The notes beneath the pieces are model-generated. The model searched no databases and had not been told where the DNA came from. It saw nothing but the letters and a program-made list of their open reading frames with translations. This document shows, in pieces, positions 5,405 to 14,785 of a DNA stretch of 18,738 nt. The DNA comes from Accumulibacter sp. (lineage in GTDB: Bacteria > Pseudomonadota > Gammaproteobacteria > Burkholderiales > Rhodocyclaceae). The first letter of the stretch is position 1. Every line of letters begins with the position of its first letter. The stretch covers positions 1 through 18,738 of the forward strand of contig JAISQQ010000313.1 in NCBI GenBank assembly GCA_031274075.1, in the 5' to 3' direction. Position numbers and translations under genes: made by a program.

Positions 5405-7348
5405 ATGCCTCATCTGATTCTTTCCACCGCCTCGCTGGCCTACGGCCACGTGCCTCTGCTCGATCATGCCGAGCTGCAGATCGATTCCGGCGAGCGGGTG
5501 GCCCTGATTGGGCGCAACGGCTGCGGCAAGTCGTCGCTGTTGCGTGCCCTGGCCGGGCAGGGCGCGCTGGACGATGGGTCGGTCTGGCTGCAGCCTGGAA
5601 CCCGGTTGGGCTACGTGCCGCAGGAACCGCCGTTCGACCCGTCGCTTTCCGTCTTCGAGGCCGTGGTGGCGGGCATGGGCGACGTTTCGGCCCTGCTGGC
5701 GCAATACCACGCGGCGGCGCAGGCGATGGCCGCGGCCGCGGCCGATCATACGGCGCTGGGCGAGCGCCTGTACGCGCTGCAGGGGGAACTCGAAGCGCGC
5801 GACGCGTGGTCGTTCGAGGCGCAGGCCGAACGGGTGATCCAGCGCTTTTCGCTGCCTCCGGACGCGCCGGTCGGCGCGCTCTCGGGCGGGCAGAAAAAGC
5901 GTCTGGCCCTGGCGCGGGCGCTGGCGGTAACGCCCGAGCTGCTGCTCCTCGACGAGCCGACCAATCACCTGGACATCGGGGCCATCGAATGGCTGGAGGA
6001 ATTGCTGTTGTCATCTGGCGTGTCGCTGCTGCTGGTCACGCACGACCGCCGCTTCCTCGACCGGGTGGCGACGCGCATCGTCGAGCTGGACCGCGGCCGG
6101 CTGCAATCGTTTCCGGGGCGTTTCGTCGACTATCGGGCGCGCAAGGAACAGATGCTGCACGACGAGGCGGCGCGCAATGCGAAGTTCGACAAATTCCTGG
6201 CGCAGGAAGAAATCTGGATACGCAAGGGCATCGAAGCGCGGCGCACGCGCGACGAGGGCCGCGTGCAGCGCCTGCAACGCTTGCGGCGCGAGCGGGCGGC
6301 GCGGCGCGAGCGGCAGGGCCGGGTGGAACTGGCGCTCGACGCGGGCGAGCGCGGCGGCAAGCTGGTAGCCGAACTCGTCGGCGTGCATAAAAGCTTCGGC
6401 GAGAAATGCGTGGTGCGCGACTTTTCCTGCCGCTTGCAGCGTGGCGACAAGATTGGCGTGATCGGCCCGAATGGCGCCGGCAAGACGACGCTGCTGCGCC
6501 TGATTCTCGGCGAACTGGCGCCGGACGCGGGTTCGGTGTGCTTGGGAACGAATATCCAGGCGGCCTATTTCGACCAGTTCCGCGCGCGGCTGGATGAAGA
6601 CGCGGCGCTGGCCGAGTTTATCTCGCCGGGTTCGGATTACGTGCAGATCGGCAAGGAGCGTAAGCACGTCATCGGCTATCTCGGCGATTTCCTGTTCGCC
6701 CCGGAACGCGCGCGTTCGCCAGTGCGTTCGCTGTCCGGCGGCGAGCGCAACCGCCTGTTGCTGGCGCGCCTGTTCGCCCGTCCGGCCAATGTGCTGGTGC
6801 TCGACGAGCCGACCAACGACCTGGACGTCGAAACGCTGGAACTGCTCGAACAACTGTTGCAGGACTATTCGGGCACGCTCTTCCTAGTCAGCCACGACCG
6901 GGCGTTTCTCGACAACGTGGTGACCCAGACCATCGCCGCCGAAGGAGACGGAATCTGGCGCGAGTACGCCGGCGGTTATCAGGACCGGGCCGATTGCCAG
7001 GCGCGGCAAAAGGCTGCCGCCGCGCCAGCCGGACGCCAGGAAAACGCGCGCGGCGGCAAGCCCCGCGGCGAAACCGCGTCCCGGCCCAGGGCGGACGGCA
7101 GCCGCAAGCCGGGCTACAAGGAGACGCGCGAACTCGCCGAACTGCCCGGGCGGATCGGCGCGCTCGAAGACGAGCAGCGCGAAATCACCCGGCGAATCGA
7201 GGATCCCGCCTTGTACCGGAGCGATCCGCAAGCGGCGAACGCCTGGTCAATGCGCCTGGCCCAAATCGACGGGGAATTGACGGCACTGCTCGAACGCTGG
7301 GAGGAACTCGAAAACTCGGTGAAGGGTGAAAACGGAAAATCGGGTTGA
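5405..7348 (+). CDS. uup: ABC-F ATPase Uup
   Basis: 647 aa with two ABC ATPase domains and no membrane segments, the ABC-F layout. Domain 1 has Walker A GRNGCGKSS (about 37-45), signature LSGGQKKR (159) and Walker B LLLLDEPTNHLD. Domain 2 has GPNGAGKTT (about 354), LSGGERNR (443) and VLVLDEPTNDLD. A charged linker with KFLAQEEIWIRKGIEARRTRDEGRV joins them. The C-terminal ~100 residues (RKPGYKETRELAELPGRIGALEDEQREI...) form the Uup coiled coil that binds branched DNA and separates Uup from EttA, YbiT and YheS. ABC-F proteins act at the ribosome; Uup also affects transposon excision. It stands alone between tRNA-Arg and a convergent gene, and no strong ribosome-binding site precedes the ATG. 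Confidence 0.94.
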   Translation: MPHLILSTASLAYGHVPLLDHAELQIDSGERVALIGRNGCGKSSLLRALAGQGALDDGSVWLQPGTRLGYVPQEPPFDPSLSVFEAVVAGMGDVSALLAQYHAAAQAMAAAAADHTALGERLYALQGELEARDAWSFEAQAERVIQRFSLPPDAPVGALSGGQKKRLALARALAVTPELLLLDEPTNHLDIGAIEWLEELLLSSGVSLLLVTHDRRFLDRVATRIVELDRGRLQSFPGRFVDYRARKEQMLHDEAARNAKFDKFLAQEEIWIRKGIEARRTRDEGRVQRLQRLRRERAARRERQGRVELALDAGERGGKLVAELVGVHKSFGEKCVVRDFSCRLQRGDKIGVIGPNGAGKTTLLRLILGELAPDAGSVCLGTNIQAAYFDQFRARLDEDAALAEFISPGSDYVQIGKERKHVIGYLGDFLFAPERARSPVRSLSGGERNRLLLARLFARPANVLVLDEPTNDLDVETLELLEQLLQDYSGTLFLVSHDRAFLDNVVTQTIAAEGDGIWREYAGGYQDRADCQARQKAAAAPAGRQENARGGKPRGETASRPRADGSRKPGYKETRELAELPGRIGALEDEQREITRRIEDPALYRSDPQAANAWSMRLAQIDGELTALLERWEELENSVKGENGKSG

Positions 7349-7416
7349 AGAATGAAGCCCAAGGTTTGGAACATTGAGTTTCGCAAGCTCAAGCTACGCT
7401 TGCTGAGTCCCGCATT

Positions 7417-7521
7417 TTGAAACCGGGCGACCATCCCTTCATCGAGCACGACAGTTATGTGGCCTACCGCCATATTCGTCTTGATCCGCAGGCGCATATT
7501 GAAAATCCAGAAGACAGATGA
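7417..7521 (+). pseudogene. Decayed ORF fragment of unknown family
   Basis: A 34-codon stretch, LKPGDHPFIEHDSYVAYRHI and onward to PEDR-stop, reads like the middle of a conserved small protein (a G-D-H-P-F-I ... S-Y-V-A-Y pattern as in some toxin-like accessory proteins). It has no start codon or ribosome-binding site of its own. Its last codons are made by the inverted repeat at 7508-7569. I infer a remnant of a lost accessory gene. The family cannot be named from sequence alone. Confidence 0.35.
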
Positions 7522-7569
7522 CAGTTCAGTTACCGGGCGCTTCGCGCCCGCAAATACTACTGTCTTCTG
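7508..7569. repeat. Long inverted repeat at the 3' ends of convergent frames
   Basis: CAGAAGACAG (7508-7517) is inverted as CTGTCTTCTG (7560-7569). Between them is a second hairpin, GGGCGC-TTC-GCGCCC (7535-7549). Further GACAG-like units flank it (GATGACAG, GAGGACAG). The right arm forms the last codons of the HDOD gene (EDRRQ) and the left arm ends the decayed ORF. It could act as a two-way RNA hairpin between convergent transcripts, though no T run follows. Confidence 0.7.
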
Positions 7570-8414
7570 TCCTCTGACAAGTATTTCACGGCGATGTCGT
7601 CCGGGACGTTGAGCCGTGCGAGCAGGGTCTGGCGATCGATGTGCAGCAAATTTTCGATTGCCGCGAAGTCGTCCGGCAGCGCTGGATTGTTCCAGTCGTT
7701 GGCCGAATGGCGCGCCAGGTTGACCGCCAGGACGACGTTGCGCACGCGCGGGAGCTCGGCGTTGACGTCGTCCATCAGCGTCTTGAGCAGCTCGGGCAGG
7801 CGCCAGGCGTCGCAGAGCGCCAGTTGCAGGTCGAACAGGCGGATGCCGAGCACCTGCATCTGCGCCGTGGCGCTGCGCAAGGCCGGATCGGCCTGCTGCC
7901 GCCGGCGGATCTCGATCGCCAGCTTCGGCGCGAAGCACCACAGCAGGATTTCCGCCAGGTCGTGCAGCAAGGCGGCGAGCTCGACTTCCTCGATGTTCAT
8001 GTCGTGCCGCTCGAAGGCCCATTTCTGGGCGTAGCGCGACGCCTGCTGGACGCGCCGGATGACGTGCAGCACGCCGAGCAGCGCCCGCGGCTCGTCCTTG
8101 AGCCGCTCCTCGATCGTGGCCAGGGATTCGAAGTGCGCGAAGAAGGGTTCGATGCCGATCATCATGATCGCGTTGGCGATGGTGGTGATGTCCGAGTGCA
8201 GGTACTTTCCCTGGAAGCGCTGGATGTAGCCGAGCACCTTGATGGCCAGCAAGGGGTCCTGCAGCACGATCGAGGCGATGTGGCGCCCGCTGACCTGGTC
8301 GATGTTCTGGCGGACTTCTTCCAGCCGGCGGGCGGTTTGACGCAGGATCGGCATGTCGACCGCGCTGAAATACTCGATCCATGCTTCTTTCGTTTTGAAT
8401 GGCTGCTCGACCAT
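7557..8414 (-). CDS. HDOD-domain protein
   Basis: 285 aa, soluble. Residues about 20-215 form an HDOD domain, a metal-independent relative of HD phosphohydrolases. Visible are MPILRQTARRLEEVRQNIDQVSGRHIASIVLQDPLLAIKVLGYI, then ITTIANAIMMIGIEPFF and the helix EELAALLHDLAEILLW type (VELAALLHDLAEILLWCFAP), where the HD pair survives only as HD-L-A. HDOD proteins scaffold signalling, often with cyclic-di-GMP or two-component outputs, but no partner domain is present. It is monocistronic, convergent with uup and divergent from ndk. The start ATG 8414 has a poor ribosome-binding site. Its last five codons come from the repeat at 7560-7579, so the C-terminus may be recently altered. Confidence 0.9.
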   Translation of the reverse strand: MVEQPFKTKEAWIEYFSAVDMPILRQTARRLEEVRQNIDQVSGRHIASIVLQDPLLAIKVLGYIQRFQGKYLHSDITTIANAIMMIGIEPFFAHFESLATIEERLKDEPRALLGVLHVIRRVQQASRYAQKWAFERHDMNIEEVELAALLHDLAEILLWCFAPKLAIEIRRRQQADPALRSATAQMQVLGIRLFDLQLALCDAWRLPELLKTLMDDVNAELPRVRNVVLAVNLARHSANDWNNPALPDDFAAIENLLHIDRQTLLARLNVPDDIAVKYLSEDRRQ

Positions 8415-8503
8415 GGAGTCAACTTTGAAAAATACGCGAGAAAATGACGCTAATCCCTTGATTCAAAAAGACGAGTTTCAGACTCGATGATGGTACCCGC
8501 GAT

Positions 8504-8565
8504 GCCCGCGCGTCGCAAGCCCGGCGGGCGCCGGAGCGGCCCGCCGCCCCCTCCGGCGCGCGGGC
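8504..8565. other. GC-rich nested inverted repeat between HDOD gene and ndk
   Basis: GCCCGCGCG (8504-8512) is inverted as CGCGCGGGC (8557-8565), enclosing a second stem GGCGGGC (8523-8529) / GCCCGCC (8539-8545). A T-rich stretch (GTTTCGTTCGTATTTTT) follows on the + strand. No gene runs into it on the + strand within view. The rest of 8415-8702 holds only the ndk promoter and leader. Confidence 0.45.
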
Positions 8566-8644
8566 TGTTTCGTTCGTATTTTTCCCGTTTTGCGCTTGCA
8601 TTGGAAGAGTTTTCGACCTAAATCCGTCAGTTCCGGTAGGTTAT

Positions 8645-8653
8645 TGGTAGAAT
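8645..8653 (+). promoter_or_regulatory. Promoter of the ndk operon (extended -10)
   Basis: TGGTAGAAT gives TG-n-TAGAAT, an extended sigma-70 -10 element 49 nt before the ndk ATG. No convincing -35 is present at 17 +/- 1 nt, which extended -10 promoters can do without. An A/T-rich run (TTAAAAAATTTT) follows immediately. Confidence 0.6.
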
Positions 8654-8702
8654 TAAAAAATTTTCAGGGCTTCGTTCCTAACCGACCAGGAGATTGAATC
8701 GT

Positions 8703-9131
8703 ATGGCCATCGAACGCACGCTTTCCATCATCAAGCCCGACGCCGTCGCCAAGAACGTGATCGGGGAAATCTATTCCCGTTTTGAAGCCAAGGGACTGAA
8801 GATCGTCGCCGCGAAAATGGCCTGGCTGTCGCCGCGGGAAGCCGGGCAATTCTATGCCGTGCATAAGGAGCGGCCGTTCTTTGGCGAACTGGTCGAATTC
8901 ATGACTTCCGGGCCGGTGATGGCGCAGGTGCTCGAAGGCGAGGACGCCATCGCCAGGAACCGCGAGCTGATGGGCGCGACGGACCCGAAGAAGGCCGCTC
9001 CGGGGACGATCCGCGCGGATTTCGCCGAATCGATCGACGCCAACGCGGTGCACGGTTCCGACGGCGCCGATACGGCCCAGGCGGAAATCGCCTTCTTCTT
9101 TCCGGCGATGAACCTCTACGCCGGTCGCTGA
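8703..9131 (+). CDS. ndk: Nucleoside diphosphate kinase
   Basis: 142 aa, the standard length. It transfers phosphate from ATP to nucleoside diphosphates through a phospho-histidine, balancing NTP and dNTP pools. Seen are the N-terminal [12 protein letters not shown], the substrate loop R-PFF-LV ([18 protein letters not shown]), and the active-site NAVHGSD with catalytic His117. ATG 8703 is chosen over an in-frame TTG upstream because AGGAG lies 10 nt before it and [10 protein letters not shown] is the usual N-terminus. It is the first gene of the nine-gene operon, with rlmN 24 nt downstream. Confidence 0.97.
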   Translation: MAIERTLSIIKPDAVAKNVIGEIYSRFEAKGLKIVAAKMAWLSPREAGQFYAVHKERPFFGELVEFMTSGPVMAQVLEGEDAIARNRELMGATDPKKAAPGTIRADFAESIDANAVHGSDGADTAQAEIAFFFPAMNLYAGR

Positions 9132-9155
9132 GACCGCTCCGGGGGAGATTCGCGC

Positions 9156-10274
9156 ATGGGCGTTGCCGTCAATCTGCTCGACTTCGATGCCGCGGGCCTG
9201 ATGGCGTATTTTGCCGGCCTGGGCGAGAAGCCGTTCCATGCCCGGCAGGTATTGCGCTGGATGCACCGCTGCGGGCAGGACGACTTCGGGGCGATGAGCG
9301 ACATCGCCCGGAGCCTGCGCGAGAAACTCGGGACGATGACCGGGATCGTGCCGCCGGCCGTCGTCTCGGACAGGCTCTCGGACGACGATACGCGCAAGTT
9401 CGTGTTCGACGTCGGCGGGGGAAACGCCGTCGAGGCGGTGTTCATTCCCGAGGAGCAGCGCGGCACGCTGTGCGTGTCGACGCAGGCCGGCTGCGCGCTC
9501 GACTGCGCGTTTTGTTCGACCGGCAAGCAGGGCTTCAACCGCAATCTGACGGCGGGCGAGATCATCGGCCAGCTTTGGCAGGTCAACCGGGTGCTGGGCG
9601 CGGGGGCCGGGTTGGCGGCGGAGCGGCGGGTCAGCAACGTGGTGCTGATGGGCATGGGCGAGCCGCTGGCCAATTTCGAGAACCTGGCGACCGCCCTGCG
9701 CCTGATGCTCGACGACAATGCCTACGGCCTGTCGCGGCGGCGCGTGACGGTGTCGACCTGCGGGCTGGCGCCGATGATCGACCGCCTGCGCGACGAGTGT
9801 CCGGTCGCCCTGGCCGTTTCCCTGCACGCGCCGGACGACGCGCTACGCGACGCGCTGGTGCCGATCAACCGCAAATATCCGCTGCGCGAACTGATGGCCG
9901 CCTGCCGGCGCTATCTGCGGCGCGCGCCGCGCGATTTCGTGACTTTCGAGTACGTGATGCTCGCCGGGGTCAACGATTCGGAAGATCACGCGCGCCGCTT
10001 GCTGGACCTGACCGGCGACGTTCCATGTAAATTCAACCTGATTCCGTTCAATCCGTTTCCCGGTTCGCCCTTCCGGCGCTCTTCGCCGCCGCGGCTGCGG
10101 AGATTCGCCGAAATCCTGATCGACGCGGGCGTCGTCACCACGACGCGCAAGACCCGCGGCGGGGACATCGACGCGGCGTGCGGCCAGCTCGCCGGGCGGG
10201 TGCGGGATAAAACGCGGCGTTCCGGGCGGCCGCCAAGCGCTATAACCGCTATTCACGAGGTGAGATCATTATGA
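9156..10274 (+). CDS. rlmN: Dual-specificity rRNA/tRNA adenine-C2 methyltransferase RlmN
   Basis: 372 aa. A radical-SAM enzyme that methylates C2 of A2503 in 23S rRNA and of A37 in certain tRNAs. The cluster motif C113-X3-C117-X2-C120 ([12 protein letters not shown]) binds the 4Fe-4S centre. The two catalytic cysteines match C106 (TLCVST) and C342 ([11 protein letters not shown]). The family's [27 protein letters not shown] and SLHAPDD segments are present. A GGGGGAG ribosome-binding site precedes ATG 9156. Its stop overlaps the pilW start by four bases. Confidence 0.97.
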   Translation: MGVAVNLLDFDAAGLMAYFAGLGEKPFHARQVLRWMHRCGQDDFGAMSDIARSLREKLGTMTGIVPPAVVSDRLSDDDTRKFVFDVGGGNAVEAVFIPEEQRGTLCVSTQAGCALDCAFCSTGKQGFNRNLTAGEIIGQLWQVNRVLGAGAGLAAERRVSNVVLMGMGEPLANFENLATALRLMLDDNAYGLSRRRVTVSTCGLAPMIDRLRDECPVALAVSLHAPDDALRDALVPINRKYPLRELMAACRRYLRRAPRDFVTFEYVMLAGVNDSEDHARRLLDLTGDVPCKFNLIPFNPFPGSPFRRSSPPRLRRFAEILIDAGVVTTTRKTRGGDIDAACGQLAGRVRDKTRRSGRPPSAITAIHEVRSL

Positions 10275-11083
10275 CCAAGGTGCTGAGCAAGGGATTTGCC
10301 TGTTTTTGCGCGCTGACGCTGTTGTTGTCGGGCTTCGCTCCGCGGGCGGGAGCGCAGCAGCCGGCGCCGGAGCAGGCGACGACGGACCTGCCGACGTCGC
10401 CGATGCCCAAGGATCCGCGGACGCGCGCCAAGGCGCACACCGAACTGGGGTCGCTCTATTTCCAGGACGGCAACCTGATCGTCGCGCTCGAAGAGCTGAC
10501 GCTGGCGGCGGCGATCGATCCGGACTACGCGCCGGCGTTCAGCACGCGGGGGCTGGTGCTGTTCTACGTCAGGGAGCTCGATTCGGCGGAGAAGGATTTC
10601 CAGCGCGCCTTGAGCCTCGATGAGAAAAACCCGGAGATCAACAATAATTACGGCTGGTTCCTCTGCCAGACCGACCGGGCGAAGGAGTCGATCGAGTATT
10701 TCGAGCGCGCCTACAACAATCCGATGTACCAGACGCCGGGCAACGCCTACCTGAACGCCGGCGCCTGCTACATCAAGATCGATGAACTCGACCGCGCGGA
10801 AGATGCCCTGCGCAAGACGCTGCGCCTGATGCCGGGACATCCGCAGGCGCTGTATCACCTGGCCGACGTCTATTACCACCGCGGCAATTTCGACGCCGCC
10901 AGGAAACAATTGATGGAGGTGCTCAACCTGGTCGACCCGGAACCGGAAATACTCTGGCTGCTCTTGCGCGTCGAGCGCCGCCTGGGCAACAAGGCGGACG
11001 AGCAGAGCCTGACTCTCCAGTTGCGGCGCAGGTTTCCCGATTCCCCCCAGTATCAGGAATTGTTGAAAGGTAATTACGAATGA
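10271..11083 (+). CDS. pilW: Type IV pilus biogenesis/stability protein PilW (PilF), TPR repeats
   Basis: 270 aa. A signal peptide ([28 protein letters not shown]) precedes about six TPR repeats starting near residue 56 ([37 protein letters not shown]...). The [11 protein letters not shown] and [17 protein letters not shown] segments are typical of PilW/PilF. Relatives are outer-membrane pilotin lipoproteins needed for secretin (PilQ) assembly. Here the expected lipobox Cys after the hydrophobic core is missing and the site looks like a signal peptidase I site (RAGA-QQ), which is odd. Location after rlmN and before rodZ is conserved in proteobacteria and supports the assignment. Confidence 0.92.
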   Translation: MTKVLSKGFACFCALTLLLSGFAPRAGAQQPAPEQATTDLPTSPMPKDPRTRAKAHTELGSLYFQDGNLIVALEELTLAAAIDPDYAPAFSTRGLVLFYVRELDSAEKDFQRALSLDEKNPEINNNYGWFLCQTDRAKESIEYFERAYNNPMYQTPGNAYLNAGACYIKIDELDRAEDALRKTLRLMPGHPQALYHLADVYYHRGNFDAARKQLMEVLNLVDPEPEILWLLLRVERRLGNKADEQSLTLQLRRRFPDSPQYQELLKGNYE

Positions 11084-12228
11084 GCGAGGAGAAAGCCGTC
11101 CCGGATTCGGCGATCGTCCCGGATTCGCCGATCATCCCCGATTCGGCGATTAACCCCGATTCGCCGATCGTCCCCGATCCGGCGATCGTCCCGGATTCGA
11201 TGCGGGTTCCGGAGTTGGCGATGGTCCCGGAGTTGGGGGCGCTTCCGGAGCAGGACGAGCGGGAACCGGTGCTGGCGGACGACGACGACGCCATCGACGT
11301 CGGGCAGCGCCTGCGCCTGGCGCGCGAAGCCCGCGGCATTTCCGTCGGAGAAACGGCGAAGGCGCTCAAATTGAGCCCGCGCCAGGTGGAAGCCATGGAG
11401 GCGAACGACTGGTTCCAGTGGCCCCGGACGGTGACTCGCGGCTTCGTGCGCAACTATGCGCGCTATATCGAGATCGACGCCGGCCCGCTGATGGCGGCGC
11501 TGGACCAGGTGCCGATGCCGCATGGTCCCGAACTGGCCGTGGGCGCCGCCCCTTCGGTCAACATGCCGCGCGAAGGGCAGGGCGACCGGCGGCGCGACTA
11601 CGTTTGGGTGGTGGCCGGGCTGGTCACGCTGCTGCTGGCGCTGCTGGCGTATTTTTTCATTCCGGCCGAGACTTGGCGGTCCAGCCTCGAATCGATCAAG
11701 GCGCTCGTTTCGGAGAACGAGGCGCTTCCCGACGCGGTCGAGCCGCCCGGCGTGATCGTCGTCAGCGGCGTGGTCGGCGAGGCGTCCGATACCGTCCCCA
11801 TCCCCGTCCAGGCCGCGCCGGAAGCGGCGTTCGCCGCGCCGCCCGGCGAACCCTCGCCTTCCGCCGCTCCGGCCGAGCCGGCCCCATCCGGGCCGTCGCC
11901 GGCTCCGCCAGCGCTGATTGAGCCGCCATCGGCCCAGTCGTCGCCGGCCGAGCCAGCGCCGTCCGGGCCGGGCGCGGAGTCTTCCCCGGCGGGCAGCGTG
12001 CTGGCGTTTTCCTTTGCCGAGCGTTCCTGGGTCGAGGTGCGCGACGGCGGCGGCCAGGTCATCTTTTCCCAGCTCAACCCGGCGGGCAGCCAGCGCGAGA
12101 TCGTGGGCCAGCCGCCGTTCGCGCTGGTCATCGGCAACGCCTCCCACGTCACGCTAAAGTACCGGGGCCAGCCGGTCGATCTGTCGCCGCGCAGCCGGGA
12201 CGACGTGGCCCGCCTGACGCTCGAATGA
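11080..12228 (+). CDS. rodZ: Cytoskeleton protein RodZ with an unusual N-terminal hexapeptide repeat
   Basis: 382 aa. The HTH of RodZ, which contacts MreB in the cytoplasm, runs about residues 72-135 ([38 protein letters not shown] ... [14 protein letters not shown]). A transmembrane helix follows near 173-195 ([19 protein letters not shown]), then a Pro/Ala/Ser-rich periplasmic linker and the C-terminal DUF4115 beta domain ([21 protein letters not shown] ... [23 protein letters not shown]). It helps organise MreB and rod shape. The oddity is residues 8-55, about eight copies of a PDSxIx hexapeptide before the HTH. Starts inside the pilW stop (ATGA). Confidence 0.95.
   Translation: MSEEKAVPDSAIVPDSPIIPDSAINPDSPIVPDPAIVPDSMRVPELAMVPELGALPEQDEREPVLADDDDAIDVGQRLRLAREARGISVGETAKALKLSPRQVEAMEANDWFQWPRTVTRGFVRNYARYIEIDAGPLMAALDQVPMPHGPELAVGAAPSVNMPREGQGDRRRDYVWVVAGLVTLLLALLAYFFIPAETWRSSLESIKALVSENEALPDAVEPPGVIVVSGVVGEASDTVPIPVQAAPEAAFAAPPGEPSPSAAPAEPAPSGPSPAPPALIEPPSAQSSPAEPAPSGPGAESSPAGSVLAFSFAERSWVEVRDGGGQVIFSQLNPAGSQREIVGQPPFALVIGNASHVTLKYRGQPVDLSPRSRDDVARLTLE
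11101..11244 (+). repeat. 18-bp tandem repeat in rodZ (about 8 units)
   Basis: The 18-bp units begin CCGGATTCGGCGATCGTC and repeat in frame. They encode [42 protein letters not shown] and PELGAL. The first five are near identical at DNA level and the last three have diverged. Units of this kind expand or contract by slippage without breaking the frame. Confidence 0.9.
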
Positions 12229-13469
12229 GCATGGACACCTCGCTCGGACGCCGCCTCACGCGGCCGGTGCGCATCGGCCGGGTGGTCGTCGGCGGCGGCG
12301 CGCCGGTGGTCGTCCAGTCGATGACCAACACCGACACCGAGGATGCGGCAGGCACCGCCGCGCAGTGCGCCGAACTCTCGCGCGCGGGTTCGGAACTGGT
12401 GCGCGTCACGGTCAACACGCCGGCGGCGGCGGCGGCGATCGCCGGCATCTGCGAACGGCTCGAACGCGCGGGCGTCGACGCGCCGCTGGTCGGCGACTTC
12501 CACTACAACGGCCACCGCCTGCTCGCCGACTACCCGGAATGCGCCGAGCGGCTGGCCAAGTACCGCATCAATCCGGGCAACGTCGGCCACGGCGAGAAGC
12601 ACGACGAACGCTTCGCCCGGATGATCGAGATCGCCTGCAAGTACGGCAAGGCGGTGCGCATCGGGGTCAACTGGGGCAGCCTCGACCCGCGTCTCCTGGC
12701 GCGGGTCATGGACGGCAACGCGCGGCGCGCGCGGCCGCTCGACGCGGTCGGCGTGATGCGCGAGGCGATGGTCGCTTCGGCGCTGGAGTCGGCGGCGAAG
12801 GCGGAGGAAATCGGGCTTCCCGGCGAGCGCATCGTCCTGTCGTGCAAGGTGTCCGGCGTGCAGGACCTGATCGCCATCTACCGCGAGCTTTCCCGGCGCT
12901 CCGACTATGCCCTGCATCTCGGCCTGACCGAGGCCGGGATGGGTTCCAAGGGGATCGTCGCTTCGACGGCCGCGATGGCCGTCCTGCTGCAGGAAGGGAT
13001 CGGTGATACGATCCGCGTCTCGCTGACGCCGGAACCGGGCGGAGCGCGCGCGCGGGAGGTCGTGGTGGCGCAGGAAATATTGCAGACCATGGGGCTGCGC
13101 GCCTTTGCGCCGATGGTCACGGCGTGTCCGGGCTGCGGCCGGACGACCAACAGTTTCTTCCAGGAACTCGCGCGCGCCGTCCAGGAGCACGTGCGCCGGC
13201 GCATGCCCCAGTGGCGGGCCGAATACGACGGCGTCGAGAACATGAGCCTGGCGGTCATGGGCTGCGTGGTCAACGGCCCCGGCGAGAGCAAGCACGCGAA
13301 CATCGGCGTCAGCCTTCCGGGAAGCGGCGAGGCGCCCGCGGCGCCGGTGTTCGAGGATGGGGTGAAGACCGTCACCTTGTCCGGCGACAACATCGCCGGG
13401 GAATTCATCGCCATCGTCGAGCGCTATGTGGCGCGCACCTACGAAAGAAGGATCACATCGACATCATGA
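12225..13469 (+). CDS. ispG: 4-hydroxy-3-methylbut-2-en-1-yl diphosphate synthase (IspG/GcpE)
   Basis: 414 aa, the longer betaproteobacterial form (E. coli has 372). It reductively opens MEcPP to HMBPP, the sixth step of the MEP isoprenoid pathway, using a 4Fe-4S cluster. Cluster ligands are visible as C301 and C304 (ACPGCGRTT) and C347 ([10 protein letters not shown], with the fourth-ligand Glu). The TIM-barrel half has [34 protein letters not shown] and [13 protein letters not shown] 12225 overlaps the rodZ stop; an ATG two codons later is equally possible. Its partner IspH is not in view. Confidence 0.97.
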   Translation: MSMDTSLGRRLTRPVRIGRVVVGGGAPVVVQSMTNTDTEDAAGTAAQCAELSRAGSELVRVTVNTPAAAAAIAGICERLERAGVDAPLVGDFHYNGHRLLADYPECAERLAKYRINPGNVGHGEKHDERFARMIEIACKYGKAVRIGVNWGSLDPRLLARVMDGNARRARPLDAVGVMREAMVASALESAAKAEEIGLPGERIVLSCKVSGVQDLIAIYRELSRRSDYALHLGLTEAGMGSKGIVASTAAMAVLLQEGIGDTIRVSLTPEPGGARAREVVVAQEILQTMGLRAFAPMVTACPGCGRTTNSFFQELARAVQEHVRRRMPQWRAEYDGVENMSLAVMGCVVNGPGESKHANIGVSLPGSGEAPAAPVFEDGVKTVTLSGDNIAGEFIAIVERYVARTYERRITSTS

Positions 13470-14785
13470 GCCAGAGCATCCAGTCCGTGCGCGGAATGAA
13501 CGACATCCTGCCCGGAGAATCCGAGTCCTGGGATCTGTTCGAGGACAGCGTGCGTTCGTGGCTGAAAAGCTACGGCTACCGGAAGATCCGCCTGCCCCTG
13601 GTCGAACCGACGCCGCTGTTCACGCGCGCCATCGGCGAAGTGACCGACATCGTCGAGAAGGAGATGTACTCGTTCGAGGACAGCCTGAACGGCGAACGAT
13701 TGACCTTGCGGCCGGAAGGCACCGCCGGCTGCGTGCGCGCGGTGATCCAGCACAATCTGGCGGCGCAGCGGCCGCAGCGGCTCTATTACATGGGGCCGAT
13801 GTTCCGCCATGAGCGTCCGCAGAAAGGCCGCTACCGGCAGTTCAACCAGGTCGGCGTCGAGGCCTTCGGCTTCGCCGGGCCGGACATCGACGCCGAGCAG
13901 ATTCTCATGGGCGGGCGCTTGTGGGACGAGCTCGACCTGGACGGCGTCAGGCTGGAGATCAACTCGCTCGGCCAGCCCGAGGAGCGGGCCAAATACCGCG
14001 CGGAGCTGGCCGCGTACTTCGAGAAGCATGCCGGCGTGCTGGACGAGGACGCGCGCCGCCGCCTGCACACCAATCCCTTGCGCATCCTCGACAGCAAGAA
14101 TCCGGCGATGCGGGAAATGATCGCCGGCGCGCCGCGACTGGTGGGACATCTCGGCGCCGCGTCGATGGCCCATTTCGAGGGTTTGCAGCAGATCCTGCGC
14201 GACGTCGGCCAGCCCTACGAAATCAATCCGCGCCTGGTGCGCGGCCTCGACTATTACAACCTGACCGTGTTCGAATGGGTCACCGACCGCCTCGGCGCGC
14301 AAGGGACGGTCTGCGCCGGCGGCCGCTACGACGGTCTGGTCGGGCAGCTCGGCGGCAAGCCGACGCCGGCCTGCGGTTTCGCCATGGGCGTGGAACGGCT
14401 GGTGATGCTGATGCGCGAGCAGGACGGCGAGCCGGAGCCGGAGGCGCCGGACGTCTATCTGGTGCACCAGGGCGACGCCGCGCAGCGCGTCGCGCCGCGC
14501 GTGGCCGAGGGATTGCGCAGCGAGGGGATCGACGTGATCTTCCATTGCGGCGGCGGCAGTTTCAAGTCGCAGATGAAGAAAGCCGACGCCTCGGGCGCGG
14601 CCTTTGCCGTGATCATCGGCGACGAGGAAGCCAGGGCCGGGGAAGTGAGCTTGAAGGCGCTGCGCGCCGAAAGCGGTTGGCGCGACGAGCAGAAGTACGA
14701 ACAGAAGCGCGAACAGAGGCGCGTCAGCGTCGACCGGCTCGTCGACGAAATCATTGATGCCTTTTTGGATGGAGACGATGTTTGA
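13466..14785 (+). CDS. hisS: Histidyl-tRNA synthetase
   Basis: 439 aa from ATG 13466 (AAGGA upstream; the start overlaps the ispG stop). A class II synthetase. Motif 1 lies in the N-terminal helix region, motif 2 is [24 protein letters not shown], the His-specific motifs are [13 protein letters not shown] and [12 protein letters not shown], and motif 3 is [13 protein letters not shown]. The C-terminal anticodon-binding domain runs from about residue 330 ([26 protein letters not shown]). It charges tRNA-His. N-terminal [12 protein letters not shown] is the standard opening. A longer in-frame ORF upstream (from 13124) lies inside ispG and is rejected. Confidence 0.97.
   Translation: MSQSIQSVRGMNDILPGESESWDLFEDSVRSWLKSYGYRKIRLPLVEPTPLFTRAIGEVTDIVEKEMYSFEDSLNGERLTLRPEGTAGCVRAVIQHNLAAQRPQRLYYMGPMFRHERPQKGRYRQFNQVGVEAFGFAGPDIDAEQILMGGRLWDELDLDGVRLEINSLGQPEERAKYRAELAAYFEKHAGVLDEDARRRLHTNPLRILDSKNPAMREMIAGAPRLVGHLGAASMAHFEGLQQILRDVGQPYEINPRLVRGLDYYNLTVFEWVTDRLGAQGTVCAGGRYDGLVGQLGGKPTPACGFAMGVERLVMLMREQDGEPEPEAPDVYLVHQGDAAQRVAPRVAEGLRSEGIDVIFHCGGGSFKSQMKKADASGAAFAVIIGDEEARAGEVSLKALRAESGWRDEQKYEQKREQRRVSVDRLVDEIIDAFLDGDDV

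Noticed and set aside
5250..6014. Long minus-strand ORFs opposite uup, and similar ones opposite rlmN, rodZ, ispG, hisS, bamB and der
   Set aside because: Their composition (Arg/Ala/Pro-rich) is that of antisense frames in GC-rich coding DNA, with no domain sense or ribosome-binding sites.
13124..13465. 114-codon upstream extension of hisS
   Set aside because: It lies inside ispG in another frame. ATG 13466 has a ribosome-binding site and gives the standard HisS N-terminus.
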